Source of the DNA: Leptotrichia sp. oral taxon 223
Lineage (GTDB): Bacteria; Fusobacteriota; Fusobacteriia; Fusobacteriales; Leptotrichiaceae
Length of the DNA stretch: 64,000 bases
Reading direction: 5' to 3'
Assembly: GCF_013394795.1 (NCBI RefSeq)
Contig: NZ_JABXYU010000001.1
Coordinates: 930,001-994,000, forward strand
In this document: one piece after another, positions 1 to 8,176 of the stretch
Position numbering within the stretch: the stretch's first letter is position 1
How the letters are laid out: each line of letters opens with the position of its first letter
Notes under the pieces: model-generated
Told to the model about the DNA's origin: nothing
Seen by the model: the letters and a program-made list of their open reading frames with translations, nothing else
The model's database searches: none
Program-made: the position numbers and the translations under genes

Positions 1-264
1 TTTTAACAATTGTTTATACATCATTAAATACTGATTATTCCCACCTGTTTCTTCGATTACAATATTAGATACTTGAACTTTCGTAAAATCAAAATCATCT
101 AATGAAGTGAGTAAATATCCAAAAAGATATATTTTGAGCAATTTTTCTTTTTCGCTGCTATGTTTTTCTTCAGCGACTTTATAAAACTGCTCAACAACCT
201 CTACATCAAAATCTGAAGTTTCAGGAATATATTTTTTCAGTTCTTCCAAAGTTTCATCCGTCAT
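1..264 (-). CDS. Phage structural protein, partial (C-terminus off the left edge)
   Basis: This reading frame starts at ATG 264 and runs leftwards off the window, so only the first 88 codons are visible. The protein is acidic and begins MTDETLEELKKYIPETSDF. It follows the capsid gene and a 57-residue gene in the leftward head operon, and its ATG overlaps the upstream stop codon by one base (TAATG). A gene at this place is often a head-tail connector or head completion protein. I do not recognise the sequence itself, so that role comes from position only. Confidence 0.6.
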   Translation of the reverse strand, partial: MTDETLEELKKYIPETSDFDVEVVEQFYKVAEEKHSSEKEKLLKIYLFGYLLTSLDDFDFTKVQVSNIVIEETGGNNQYLMMYKQLLK

Positions 265-437
265 TACTCATCAACTCTTTCGCCGACAAGTTTATTTTCT
301 GACAAAACTTCAAATTCTTCCTCAGTTAATTCCAGCTTATCGCCAATTTCATATCTAACATCGTTGTGTCTCAAAGGCGTTAAAGCTACTGCTTCAACAA
401 TAGCTTTCACCTCTTCCTTTTTATTCTCTTTTGCCAT
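264..437 (-). CDS. Small phage head-region protein, DUF7210-like
   Basis: A 57-residue protein lying between the major capsid gene and the partial gene at the edge. A lysine/glutamate-rich start is followed by a segment reading VALTPLRHNDVRYEIGDKL and a helix rich in glutamate. Short proteins with this TPLRHN...Y..GD.L pattern are common beside phage capsid genes and are annotated as DUF7210 or hypothetical; this match is from memory and tentative. An AATTCACC-type spacer lies upstream (436-446) and there is no gap to the next gene. Confidence 0.65.
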   Translation of the reverse strand: MAKENKKEEVKAIVEAVALTPLRHNDVRYEIGDKLELTEEEFEVLSENKLVGERVDE

Positions 438-446
438 TCAATTCAC

Positions 447-1502
447 CTACCCAACTGTCGCTATGAACATACTGTTTATTATTGATGGATTTGGAGCAAC
501 TAAATCCTCGATTACAACGTTTACATTATTCACAACTCCCGCTGATTTTGATTCAGGCACAACTTCCACAGTTGCAAATGTTCCTGCTATATCTACAACT
601 TCTCTATCTCCTAAATATCCAAGTAATTCATCAGTTTTGGTTGGAGTTGGCCCATATTCCATTGTTCCTAATTGTCCATTCGGAATTAGTGTAACAACAT
701 TATCTGGAAATACATTTTTAGTCGTTTTTCCAGCTTTTATTTTTTCATCCCAGATCAATATTGTCATTCCGATTACGTCTTCAATAGTAGATTTAATAAG
801 TGCTGGAGTAACCGTAACAATGATATTCTTAAACAATGCTTTTACAGTATCGTGTTTTTTTAGCGTATTATATGTGGATTTTGACATTAAAGCTATTTCT
901 ACGTTTCCACCACCTTCTTCAACGGTTTCTTTCCATCTTTCTAAATCTTCAAGCGGTTTTGCTGTTGCGGTACTCCAAATATTAGTTCCCGCTAACGTTT
1001 CTTTATATTTATCAGCAAGTTTATAATTAATTGTCTGTCCTCCGCCATTTTCATCGACAAACGTTACCTTGGCTGTTGACAAAAATTGTGAAGCTGTATA
1101 AGCTGCAATTGCTCTTGCACTTCCTAAAAAACCGTTTTTCCCTGCGAATTTATTAAAAATATTTTCTGAATAACTAGCAATTATTGACTGATTATTTGTA
1201 TTCAAAATTTCTAGTAATTCTTTTCTACGTTTTTCATCAAGCTTCATACCTTCCCTAAAAAATTGTTTATCCCCTTTTGTTGTTGTTTTCAAATCCCAGT
1301 CTCTAAACATTACATCCGCATCCAGTTGGCTGCTTTGTAATACCTCAACTGCTCCACCGTCTAGACTTCCAAATGTATTTATGTCAAACGTGTTTGAAAA
1401 TACAGCTGGAAACATTGCTTCTACTAACGTAGTTCCTTTTACTCCTGCATAATACTTATTTAAACTCTTTGCATTTAATAAATCTGTTAAATTCATTGGC
1501 AT
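447..1502 (-). CDS. Phage major capsid protein, E-family (lambda gpE-like)
   Basis: A 351-residue protein that forms the icosahedral shell. The start at 1502 has an AGGAGG site eight bases upstream. It begins with MPMNLTDLLNAKSLNKYY, has the central FREGMKLDEKRRKELLEIL helix region, and ends with a region of the kind LLGYLGDREVVDIAGTFATVE, which resembles the E-family (PF03864) capsid C-terminus. It follows scaffold and decoration genes, the standard head order. Length is normal for the family (about 330-350). The family call rests on pattern and context, the capsid role on context, size and gene order together. Confidence 0.85.
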   Translation of the reverse strand: MPMNLTDLLNAKSLNKYYAGVKGTTLVEAMFPAVFSNTFDINTFGSLDGGAVEVLQSSQLDADVMFRDWDLKTTTKGDKQFFREGMKLDEKRRKELLEILNTNNQSIIASYSENIFNKFAGKNGFLGSARAIAAYTASQFLSTAKVTFVDENGGGQTINYKLADKYKETLAGTNIWSTATAKPLEDLERWKETVEEGGGNVEIALMSKSTYNTLKKHDTVKALFKNIIVTVTPALIKSTIEDVIGMTILIWDEKIKAGKTTKNVFPDNVVTLIPNGQLGTMEYGPTPTKTDELLGYLGDREVVDIAGTFATVEVVPESKSAGVVNNVNVVIEDLVAPNPSIINSMFIATVG

Positions 1503-1513
1503 TTCTTAACCTC

Positions 1514-1906
1514 CTATTTTCTATCCTTATAAATGTAAGTTATCCCTGCTGGTAACTCCGCTTTTGTAACTGTAATTGGTGTAGGATGTTCTTTCCCTAC
1601 TGCAATTAATTTATCTAAATATGCAACTCCTTCAAGTGAGACTGTTGCTTGTTCGTTGTCGTTATAATATTTAAACTCAACGTCATGCAACAATACAGCT
1701 TCCGCCTGTGTTCCTGTCCCTATTGGAGTTACAAATGCTCCTGTTTCTCTTAAATCTTCTCCATTTTTTGCTTTAACCAGCGTTCCGGCTAACAAATACT
1801 CTTTATTGGTATTTTTGTCTTTGTAAATGTAATTAGCAAAATCTGATTTTAATATTTTCACTTGCACATTTAGTTTTTCTTTGTGCATTACTGTTCTTTT
1901 TAACAT
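1514..1906 (-). CDS. Phage head decoration-like protein
   Basis: A 130-residue protein encoded between scaffold and capsid genes, where lambda gpD-type decoration proteins are usually found. It is beta-rich, with segments such as YLLAGTLVKAK and AVLLHDVEF that resemble the turn-rich core of head decoration proteins. It has no signal peptide or membrane segment. The ATG at 1906 follows an AGGAGGTTGAA ribosome site. The role is inferred from position and general shape. Confidence 0.65.
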   Translation of the reverse strand: MLKRTVMHKEKLNVQVKILKSDFANYIYKDKNTNKEYLLAGTLVKAKNGEDLRETGAFVTPIGTGTQAEAVLLHDVEFKYYNDNEQATVSLEGVAYLDKLIAVGKEHPTPITVTKAELPAGITYIYKDRK

Positions 1907-1915
1907 TTCAACCTC

Positions 1916-2506
1916 CTAAAATTTTGTAAGATCTGTTTCGTTGTTTTTGTTTTTCTCAATCATTCTGTCAACAAAATCTTTTTCATCTTTCTTTTTATCC
2001 TTTGGATTGAATCCTCCGTTTGTTATAGAGTTCTTTTTCAAGAAATCTGTTGTGAACTCTTTTTCTTTAGCTGCTACATTCTTAACCGCCAACTCAAGAC
2101 TTTCAATTGTCATTTCTGGTGTAATTTGTACTAAATCAGCAAACTGTGGACTAATTTTTAACTCTGTTATTAAAGAGTTTTTCTTAGTTTCCAGTGTTGT
2201 CAAATTATATTTATTCTTTATTTCAGCTAACTCTTTTTCTAACTTTTCTTTTTCCATATTTGCCAGCTCTTCTGCACTTTTCCCATTTTTCTGAAGCTCT
2301 TCAAGCTGTTTATTGCTATGTCCAAGCTGTGATTTTAAAGAATTAATTTCCTTATCTTTTTCAGCCTGTGCCTTTTTAAAATTCTCGATTTCAGCTTTTA
2401 AGTCGTCAAGCGTTGGCTCGTTTCTGCCTGTACCAACTCCTTCTCCGTTACCTTTCCCTTCTCCAGGCTCATCGTAATACAATTCCATTTGTTTAAAATT
2501 TCTCAT
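1916..2506 (-). CDS. Phage capsid scaffolding protein (DUF4355/Gp20-like)
   Basis: A 196-residue, highly charged protein with a predicted coiled coil over roughly residues 30-110 (heptad-like EIENFKKAQAEKDKEINSL and onward), a mixed alpha segment, and a lysine-rich tail containing FVDRMIEKNKNN. This layout (acidic N-terminus, long coiled coil, basic tail) and its place directly before decoration and capsid genes are typical of DUF4355/Gp20 scaffold proteins, which template procapsid assembly and leave before DNA packaging. The start follows AAGGAGAAATAAAA. Confidence 0.8.
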   Translation of the reverse strand: MRNFKQMELYYDEPGEGKGNGEGVGTGRNEPTLDDLKAEIENFKKAQAEKDKEINSLKSQLGHSNKQLEELQKNGKSAEELANMEKEKLEKELAEIKNKYNLTTLETKKNSLITELKISPQFADLVQITPEMTIESLELAVKNVAAKEKEFTTDFLKKNSITNGGFNPKDKKKDEKDFVDRMIEKNKNNETDLTKF

Positions 2507-2530
2507 TTTTATTTCTCCTTGCTTTTTAGA

Positions 2531-2635
2531 TTATTTGCTGTAACTCATAAATGATTTACAGTATTGATACTCTATAAATTTTTGAGATTTGACATCAAAC
2601 AACTCATGAATGATTTGTAATCTTTCAACTCTCAA
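2531..2635 (-). CDS. Possible small phage protein, TTG start
   Basis: A 34-codon frame starting at TTG 2635, overlapping the stop of the upstream head-morphogenesis gene by the usual four bases (TTGA). The product begins LRVERLQIIHELFDV and ends FMSYSK. No good ribosome site lies within 12 bases, so it would depend on translational coupling. The DNA carries two imperfect copies of CTCATRAATGATTT (from about 2544 and 2604), so the frame could also be a repeat-derived accident. Confidence 0.35.
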   Translation of the reverse strand: MRVERLQIIHELFDVKSQKFIEYQYCKSFMSYSK

Positions 2636-3207
2636 GAATTTTGATTTATGTCGTTGATTTCCTCTTGTGAATCGGGGAAATAAACAGTAGCCCAACATCT
2701 GCAACCTGGTTCTTCTCCAGGGACTATCTCGGCATTATCCCAGTTATAAATTTGTCCATCTCTTGCTTCGTGTGTTGGTCTAACACGTTCATCCCCCATC
2801 GTGTTCCACTCAAAATATTCACTTTCGCTTGCAATTATTTCTTTCAAAAAATCCTTATAATAATTGCCTAGCATGTTTCTAGATCTGAATTTAGCGTTAT
2901 TTCTCAATTTATCTTTTAAATTATCTTTTTCTTTATTTTCTTCAACATAATTATTTAGATTGTTTTGCCATTCTTTTATCTCTTTTATTTGTTTTATTGC
3001 TATTTCTATATGCTTTTTTACATCTATATTCTTTATTTTCTTAAATTTTTTCTCACAAGAAATGCTATAATTAACAAATATTTTCGTTAAATTTGAATAA
3101 TCAATATCTGTTTTTTTGCCGCTAAATATCGAAAATGCTGTTCTTCTAAAAAAATTAAACAACCTTTTCTCCACTTTATGTTCCCATTTAAAATCTATCT
3201 TAATCAT
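2632..3207 (-). CDS. Phage head morphogenesis protein, Mu F / SPP1 gp7-like
   Basis: A minor head protein of about 191 residues. Its C-terminal third carries the characteristic Mu F-like block: WNTMGDERVRPTHEARDGQ followed by a ...PGEEPGCRCWA ending, seen in minor head proteins that act with portal and capsid during head assembly. The N-terminal half is helical and basic. The family is often longer, so this is a short version. I chose ATG 3207, which overlaps the portal stop by eight bases; a GTG at 3216 is possible. It lies between portal and scaffold genes. Confidence 0.8.
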   Translation of the reverse strand: MIKIDFKWEHKVEKRLFNFFRRTAFSIFSGKKTDIDYSNLTKIFVNYSISCEKKFKKIKNIDVKKHIEIAIKQIKEIKEWQNNLNNYVEENKEKDNLKDKLRNNAKFRSRNMLGNYYKDFLKEIIASESEYFEWNTMGDERVRPTHEARDGQIYNWDNAEIVPGEEPGCRCWATVYFPDSQEEINDINQNS

Positions 3208-4432
3208 ACAAACCACTCAAATCTTGCAAAGTGTCATCTGTCACTTTTTCTATTAATTTTTTAAGTTTATATTCTTCATCAATATCTTTCGCCTTGCTTA
3301 TTACATCAAGAGCTAATGATAAAGTTGTTAATTTAGAGCTCTTTTCATTTTCCATAAATGTATCAAAATATGTATAATCATTTTCAGTTAATTCATCTGA
3401 ACTTCCTGACAATTCCAATGCAATTTTATCTGTTTCTAACAAACTTTTTATAAAATCCTCTCTAAAACTTGCCACTTTCGTTTTAAGTCCATTATTCTTT
3501 AATAAATAAGTTTCCTCACTAACATTTTGCGTCGCTGTATCTACGAGTAAATATTCAGGAAATAAATTTGATAATCTTTTTTCTAATCTCGCTATATCAT
3601 TTTGCATTTCGCTAATTAACGGATTTGTTAATTCAATATATTTGAAACTAGCTTCCATTTCTTTCGAATTCTGAGTATTGATAATTCTTTTGTTTTTGTA
3701 TCTAGCCTCTTCCAAAAGCTGTGCGTTCTTTTTAATTTTTGAATTACTAGAATTAACATCTGCAAATTGTTTTACTCCGTTTGCGTGCAGCCAAGGGTCT
3801 CCGTGTATTCCAAATATTCTCCCGATATAACATTCGGTTTCGTTAATTTTATCTATAATATTTAATGCCTCAATTATATTACTGTCGTTTTTAAATTTTG
3901 AAACAGGGATTTTATCCAAAATAAAAGGACTTTCAACTGTATCGTCATCTATTTTTTCAATTCTTTTAACAGTTCCAGTATCAAGTTTTATATATTCCCT
4001 CGAATACTCTCTGCCTTGTTCTTCTCCGTTATCATCAAAATAAACTTGCTCCCCTTCAACTTTGAACTTCTTAATCTCTCCAAACACTTCTGTGTATTCA
4101 ACATCATCCACATTATGTAAAATATATCTAATTTGATCATCAGGAGTTAATATAACTTCAACAAATACTTCTTCATTCAAATACATCTCTTTAGCAATTT
4201 TTTTGCTGAAAGTAGTCATTTGGTTAATTTCCCAAATTTCTTTTAATTTCTCATTTTCTATTCCTAAATCTTTTAAAGCTGTATTTGATAGAGCCTTTAC
4301 AATATCTCGAATCGGATTAAATATTTCCACAGTTCCGTCAAACAGTCCTGGCATATTCTTACTTAAATTTGATTTACTATATTGTTCCCTATCATAATAA
4401 GTTTTAATTCTTGTTCTTTCTTCTCTAGTCAT
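3200..4432 (-). CDS. Phage portal protein (SPP1 gp6-like)
   Basis: A 410-residue protein forming the dodecameric portal through which DNA enters the head. It starts MTREERTRIKTYYDREQYS, has long helical segments, and ends in an acidic helical crown region. It sits directly downstream of the large terminase and overlaps the head-morphogenesis gene, which is the classic terminase-portal-MuF order. Residue-level motifs of portals are weak, so the call rests on length, helical architecture and order. The start follows AGGAGGGTTA. Confidence 0.85.
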   Translation of the reverse strand: MTREERTRIKTYYDREQYSKSNLSKNMPGLFDGTVEIFNPIRDIVKALSNTALKDLGIENEKLKEIWEINQMTTFSKKIAKEMYLNEEVFVEVILTPDDQIRYILHNVDDVEYTEVFGEIKKFKVEGEQVYFDDNGEEQGREYSREYIKLDTGTVKRIEKIDDDTVESPFILDKIPVSKFKNDSNIIEALNIIDKINETECYIGRIFGIHGDPWLHANGVKQFADVNSSNSKIKKNAQLLEEARYKNKRIINTQNSKEMEASFKYIELTNPLISEMQNDIARLEKRLSNLFPEYLLVDTATQNVSEETYLLKNNGLKTKVASFREDFIKSLLETDKIALELSGSSDELTENDYTYFDTFMENEKSSKLTTLSLALDVISKAKDIDEEYKLKKLIEKVTDDTLQDLSGLYD

Positions 4433-4444
4433 TAACCCTCCTTC

Positions 4445-5647
4445 CTAATATAAATAAGCAATTCCACCTTCATCTTTTTTTAAGCTATATAAAACATATC
4501 TTATCGCATCCATTACATCATCATTTTCCTTAACTGGCTCATCATTCTTCCCCCAGACATAAGAATAAATCTCATCTTCAAATTTCCCTTTAAACGCTTT
4601 TTCTGTAATTTTTAAAGCATTTCTTTTATACATTGCACCAACCAAATCAATTCCTTCTTTTACATCTTTTTTTGCGTTTTCAGCATTTATTCCAAAATCT
4701 AATAACCCTTGTACATATTCAGTTCTAGCACTATCGCAAAATACTCTTGATACTTGATGTTCCTTATATTTTTGTAAAATCAGCATTTTCCAGTAATCAA
4801 AATACTTATGCTGTTTCGCTATAACTTCAACGATATAATAATTATCTTCAAAATCCACTCCAATAACTACCAATGTCCCATAATGCTCAAATCCCCAGTC
4901 AACTCCGATGTAATACTCTTTTATTTCGATATTTTCTATATTATTAATCACATTTTCTTTTTCAGAAAAATCAGCAAACACAACACCTTCCTGCGCAACC
5001 CACAATCCTAAAACATCTCTATCGTAAGTTGCTCCTCGTGGAGTTGTCTTTTTGATAGAATCCACATACTCTTTATTGAGAAAAACGTTATCATCTAACT
5101 TGAAATTACTGACTAAAATATTTAATCTGCCATTTTCTAATCTATCTCCAGCATTGTCGATATAATCTTTTTTTACAAAATGAGCTGGATTATCAGGATT
5201 GGTATCAATAAATATTTTTGCACCTTCTCCTGATGTTCTTGAAAACGCTTCTGTTATAAAAGTTTGATGCAATGCTGTTGCCTCATTTATATAAGTACCG
5301 TGAGAAGTCATCCCTCTCATCTTCCTCCAACTGTCTGCCTTTTCTCCACCGAATAAATAAACATTGTTTCCAAATAACTTAAAACTTCCGTCTTTTTTGG
5401 GCTTAAATTGCTTTCCTAACATTGTTTCCCAGTCGTTTAAAACGTTCCTCCAAATACTTCCGCTAGTTGCTCCAATTATGATGAAGTTAAGATTTTGATT
5501 GGCTAATTTTGCAATATGTGATAGCATCAGAAAATTATTTAAAAACGTTTTTCCGCTTCTTTTTGCTCCTGTTAAAATTGTTATTCTTGGCTGTTCTTTA
5601 TTAAATATTTTCAATACTTCATACTGTTTTGGAGTTAAATCATTCAT
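4445..5647 (-). CDS. terL: Phage terminase large subunit
   Basis: A 400-residue packaging motor and nuclease. Residues about 20-32 hold the Walker A motif (LTGAKRSGKTFLNNF). A conserved segment around MRGMTSHGTYINEATAL gives the Walker B acidic pair and coupling region. The C-terminal RNase H-like nuclease starts near EYYIGVDWGFEHYGTLVVIG, with acidic residues also at VFCDSARTEY and at DDVMDAIRY. It resembles the PBSX/XtmB group. The start overlaps the small terminase by eight bases. Confidence 0.95.
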   Translation of the reverse strand: MNDLTPKQYEVLKIFNKEQPRITILTGAKRSGKTFLNNFLMLSHIAKLANQNLNFIIIGATSGSIWRNVLNDWETMLGKQFKPKKDGSFKLFGNNVYLFGGEKADSWRKMRGMTSHGTYINEATALHQTFITEAFSRTSGEGAKIFIDTNPDNPAHFVKKDYIDNAGDRLENGRLNILVSNFKLDDNVFLNKEYVDSIKKTTPRGATYDRDVLGLWVAQEGVVFADFSEKENVINNIENIEIKEYYIGVDWGFEHYGTLVVIGVDFEDNYYIVEVIAKQHKYFDYWKMLILQKYKEHQVSRVFCDSARTEYVQGLLDFGINAENAKKDVKEGIDLVGAMYKRNALKITEKAFKGKFEDEIYSYVWGKNDEPVKENDDVMDAIRYVLYSLKKDEGGIAYLY

Positions 5648-6374
5648 TATTTTCCACCTTTTTAGTTATGTTTCTTAACAGCTGAATCACTTCTTTTTCT
5701 TTTTCTGAATCCTTGGCATCATCTTTTTTGATTTTAGCCTTTTCGATTTCTAATTTTTCTTTTTGTAACGCTTCCTCGGCAAGCTGTTTATCAATTTCAA
5801 GCACCTCATAAGCAGTAAGCATTTTTCCAGTCCTCATTAAATCATTTCCCATTTTTTTAATAGTTGTGTATGCTTTGTCATATTCTTGTACTTTTTTAGT
5901 ATCCATTTCTTGCGAATTTATCTCTTTAGTTGCTCTTACTACTAAATTTGCTTTTGCAGTTTCTGTCCCTTTTAGTATCCTGTATAATTCGCCTTTGTAA
6001 ACTTCTTCGACGATTTTTTCAAGATATTTTTCTGTACGTTCTTTTCTCAAATCTCTTGCATTTTTTGTTTTTCTGCTATAAGTACGTTCTGAAATGCCAT
6101 ACTCGGACATTATTTCTTGTTTGCTTTTGCCTTCCAAAATATCCTTTTGTATTTGTATTTCTTTATTGTCTACAGCCTTTTGCAACTGGTTGCAATTAGT
6201 GGTTGCATTTTTTCTCTTGCTGGTTGCAGTATTTTCTTTTTTTTTAATCCATTTTTCTCTGCTGATCCAGCTCTTAATAGTTCCTACTTTTTGATTATAT
6301 TTTTCTGACAAAACTCTTATACTTGTTCCATTCTCATATTTGTATCTGATTAATTCTTTTATGTTTTCATTCAT
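5640..6374 (-). CDS. terS: Phage terminase small subunit
   Basis: A protein of about 244 residues that recognises phage DNA for packaging. The N-terminus is a helix-turn-helix (RYKYENGTSIRVLSEKYN then VGTIKSWISREKW), and a second similar unit follows near GKSKQEIMSEYGISERTYS. The middle and C-terminus are lysine-rich helical oligomerisation segments. I chose ATG 6374, which has AAAGGAAAAGGTGGAA upstream, rather than GTG 6380. It overlaps terL and follows folE by 14 bases, so packaging genes seem cotranscribed with the base-modification genes. Confidence 0.85.
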   Translation of the reverse strand: MNENIKELIRYKYENGTSIRVLSEKYNQKVGTIKSWISREKWIKKKENTATSKRKNATTNCNQLQKAVDNKEIQIQKDILEGKSKQEIMSEYGISERTYSRKTKNARDLRKERTEKYLEKIVEEVYKGELYRILKGTETAKANLVVRATKEINSQEMDTKKVQEYDKAYTTIKKMGNDLMRTGKMLTAYEVLEIDKQLAEEALQKEKLEIEKAKIKKDDAKDSEKEKEVIQLLRNITKKVENNE

Positions 6375-6388
6375 TTCCACCTTTTCCT

Positions 6389-6958
6389 TTAACTTTTATT
6401 TCTATTATGCAGATTTTCATAACAGCCTGTTCTGTAAATTGTTCTGGTATCACTTCCTACACATTTGATTCCTCTCAATTCCATACACATATGCTTTGCG
6501 ATTATTTCAACTTCTACACCTAAACAATCTAAATTTTGCTGTATCGCATCTGCTATTTCTTTTGTTAATTTTTCTTGAATTTGCAATCTTTTTGCAAACA
6601 CTTCAACAACTCTAGGTATTTTAGATAATCCAACAACTCTACCATTTTTAGGTTTGTATTTGATATTTACAGTTCCATAAAAAGGCAACATATGGTGTTC
6701 GCACAAAGAATTGAAAGGTATGGATTCTATCGCTATTTCGTTTGAGTTATTGCTTTCAAAAGTAACTTTTAAAATTTCTGAAACTTCTTCATTATATCCT
6801 TTCGTCATTTCTTTAAATGCTTTCACAACTCTTTTCGGAGTATCTAATAAACCTTCTCTATTTGCATCTTCACCTAAAAAAAGTAATAATTTTTTTATTC
6901 CTTCTTTCGCTTCTATTTCACTTTCATCAATTTGTGCAATTGTATCGACACTTGCCAT
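6389..6958 (-). CDS. folE: GTP cyclohydrolase I, first step of phage 7-deazaguanine synthesis
   Basis: A 189-residue enzyme converting GTP to dihydroneopterin triphosphate. Zinc ligands are visible in SLCEHHMLPFYG (Cys, His) and in AKHMCMELRG (second Cys). The usual IPRVVEVFAKRLQIQEKLT segment is present. Length is normal for the family. The start ATG 6958 follows GAGAGGAAAAAGA and overlaps the end of queE by 46 bases. With queE and queD it makes 7-carboxy-7-deazaguanine; a folate role is less likely in this context. No queC is seen in the window. Confidence 0.93.
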   Translation of the reverse strand: MASVDTIAQIDESEIEAKEGIKKLLLFLGEDANREGLLDTPKRVVKAFKEMTKGYNEEVSEILKVTFESNNSNEIAIESIPFNSLCEHHMLPFYGTVNIKYKPKNGRVVGLSKIPRVVEVFAKRLQIQEKLTKEIADAIQQNLDCLGVEVEIIAKHMCMELRGIKCVGSDTRTIYRTGCYENLHNRNKS

Positions 6959-7527
6959 TCTTTTTCCTCTCTTTCGTTTAACTGTTGCCTAACTTTTGCT
7001 AAAGTTTCTAAATTTAAAAAATTAGCAGTTTCTGATTCTTCGACAGGAGATAGAAAAAATCTATCTGCTTCTATTTCATTCTCTATTTTTTTACAAAACT
7101 TAACGTATTCTTCAACATCATCATTGTCTACTACAATTCTTATTTCGTTAGCTTTTTTCAAATTTAATTTTACTAAATCTTTATAAAAGAATTTGGGACT
7201 TGTTGCTATATAATCTATAAATTCGTAACCAACATCATTTGTTCCGTTTGTTTCGATTCCTATCCAAAATCCTTTTTCTTTGAGCTTTTTACATAAAGGT
7301 TTTAAATCCTGCATCGTAGGTTCTCCACCTGTTATAATCACACTTTTACAATTTTCTTTTTCTATCTCATAAATTATATTTTCCAATTCTATTTTTTTAT
7401 ATTTATTCCAATCTGTATCACACCAAGGGCATTTTAAATTGCATTTCCCTAATCTTAAAAACACAACTTCTTTCCCAAAGTTAAATCCTTCTCCTTGAAT
7501 ACTTTTGAATATTTCTACTACTTTCAT
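6913..7527 (-). CDS. queE: 7-carboxy-7-deazaguanine synthase (radical SAM)
   Basis: A 204-residue radical SAM enzyme that contracts the ring of 6-carboxytetrahydropterin to 7-carboxy-7-deazaguanine. The sequence begins MKVVEIFKSIQGEGFNFGK, the usual QueE substrate-binding start, followed by the cluster motif CNLKCPWCDTDW (CxxxCxxC). The glycine-rich ITGGEPTMQ motif binds SAM. The ATG directly follows the queD stop at 7528, so the two are translationally linked. Length is typical of compact QueE proteins. Confidence 0.95.
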   Translation of the reverse strand: MKVVEIFKSIQGEGFNFGKEVVFLRLGKCNLKCPWCDTDWNKYKKIELENIIYEIEKENCKSVIITGGEPTMQDLKPLCKKLKEKGFWIGIETNGTNDVGYEFIDYIATSPKFFYKDLVKLNLKKANEIRIVVDNDDVEEYVKFCKKIENEIEADRFFLSPVEESETANFLNLETLAKVRQQLNEREEKEWQVSIQLHKLMKVK

Positions 7528-7962
7528 TTACTCCTCCGCATATCTTACAAACGATGTTTCTGTTTCATATAACGTAACTTCTATAAGTTTTATATTCTTT
7601 TTCAATAAAACTTCTTTTAATTTTTTAAAAATATATTTACTTATATTTTCAGCAGTGCTCCTGTTTTTTAATTCTAATATTTTTAAATTGTGTTTTTTTA
7701 ATACTCTTAATATATCTTTCTCTGTCTCTGAATCTGTCCCTACTATAAAGGCGTGATCGAATTTTTTTATGATTTCATCTTCTATTATCTTTTTTAAATC
7801 AGAAAAATCCATTATCATTCCTTCTGATGTTCCTATATTTTGCATTGTACCTTTACAAGTTACTATTAATTTGTATGTATGTCCGTGCAAATTTTTGCAT
7901 TGCCCTTTATGATTCGGCAATAAATGTGCTGCATCAAATTTAAACTTTTTATTTATTAACAT
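7528..7962 (-). CDS. queD: 6-carboxytetrahydropterin synthase
   Basis: A 144-residue enzyme turning dihydroneopterin triphosphate into 6-carboxytetrahydropterin. Zinc-binding histidines lie in FDAAHLLP and in NLHGHTYKL, and the catalytic cysteine is in GQCKNLHGH. The last conserved segment is YETETSFVRY near the C-terminus. It overlaps the upstream small membrane gene by 14 bases and abuts queE. The pterin-fold length is normal. Function as part of a phage DNA base-modification pathway is inferred from the neighbouring transferase gene. Confidence 0.95.
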   Translation of the reverse strand: MLINKKFKFDAAHLLPNHKGQCKNLHGHTYKLIVTCKGTMQNIGTSEGMIMDFSDLKKIIEDEIIKKFDHAFIVGTDSETEKDILRVLKKHNLKILELKNRSTAENISKYIFKKLKEVLLKKNIKLIEVTLYETETSFVRYAEE

Positions 7963-8176
7963 TTTTACCTCCGTTGTTATATAATTTATAAATATGTATG
8001 ATTATTAATATCGAATTTAATAACCAAACACTCAAAGCATTTGTTACCAAACCGTAAACAACAAATAATAAAGCTCCTATCACATTAATTATCCTTATGT
8101 GTTTTTCTTCAGAAAACGAAAAAGAAAGCAATACAAACAAAGTTGCAAGTATTCCTATAATTTCAATCATTTTCAA
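7949..8176 (-). CDS. Small YgjV-like membrane protein in the deazaguanine operon
   Basis: A 75-residue protein with about three membrane helices: residues 5-22 (IGILATLFVLLSFSF), 30-45 (NVIGALLFVVYGLV) and 50-65 (VWLLNSILIIIHIY). The pattern resembles YgjV/PQ-loop-like small membrane proteins. It overlaps both the transferase gene upstream (four bases) and queD downstream (14 bases), so it is translated with them. A role in precursor transport is possible but nothing in the sequence proves it. Confidence 0.75.
   Translation of the reverse strand: MKMIEIIGILATLFVLLSFSFSEEKHIRIINVIGALLFVVYGLVTNALSVWLLNSILIIIHIYKLYNNGGKNVNK

Noticed and set aside
364-1026. Long rightward frame opposite the capsid gene
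   Set aside because: It has signal-like and serine-rich composition typical of antisense frames, no ribosome site, and the leftward capsid gene fully explains the DNA.
2541-2620. Imperfect direct repeats of CTCATRAATGATTT
   Set aside because: Only two copies with other differences, inside a possible small gene; too weak to call a repeat element.
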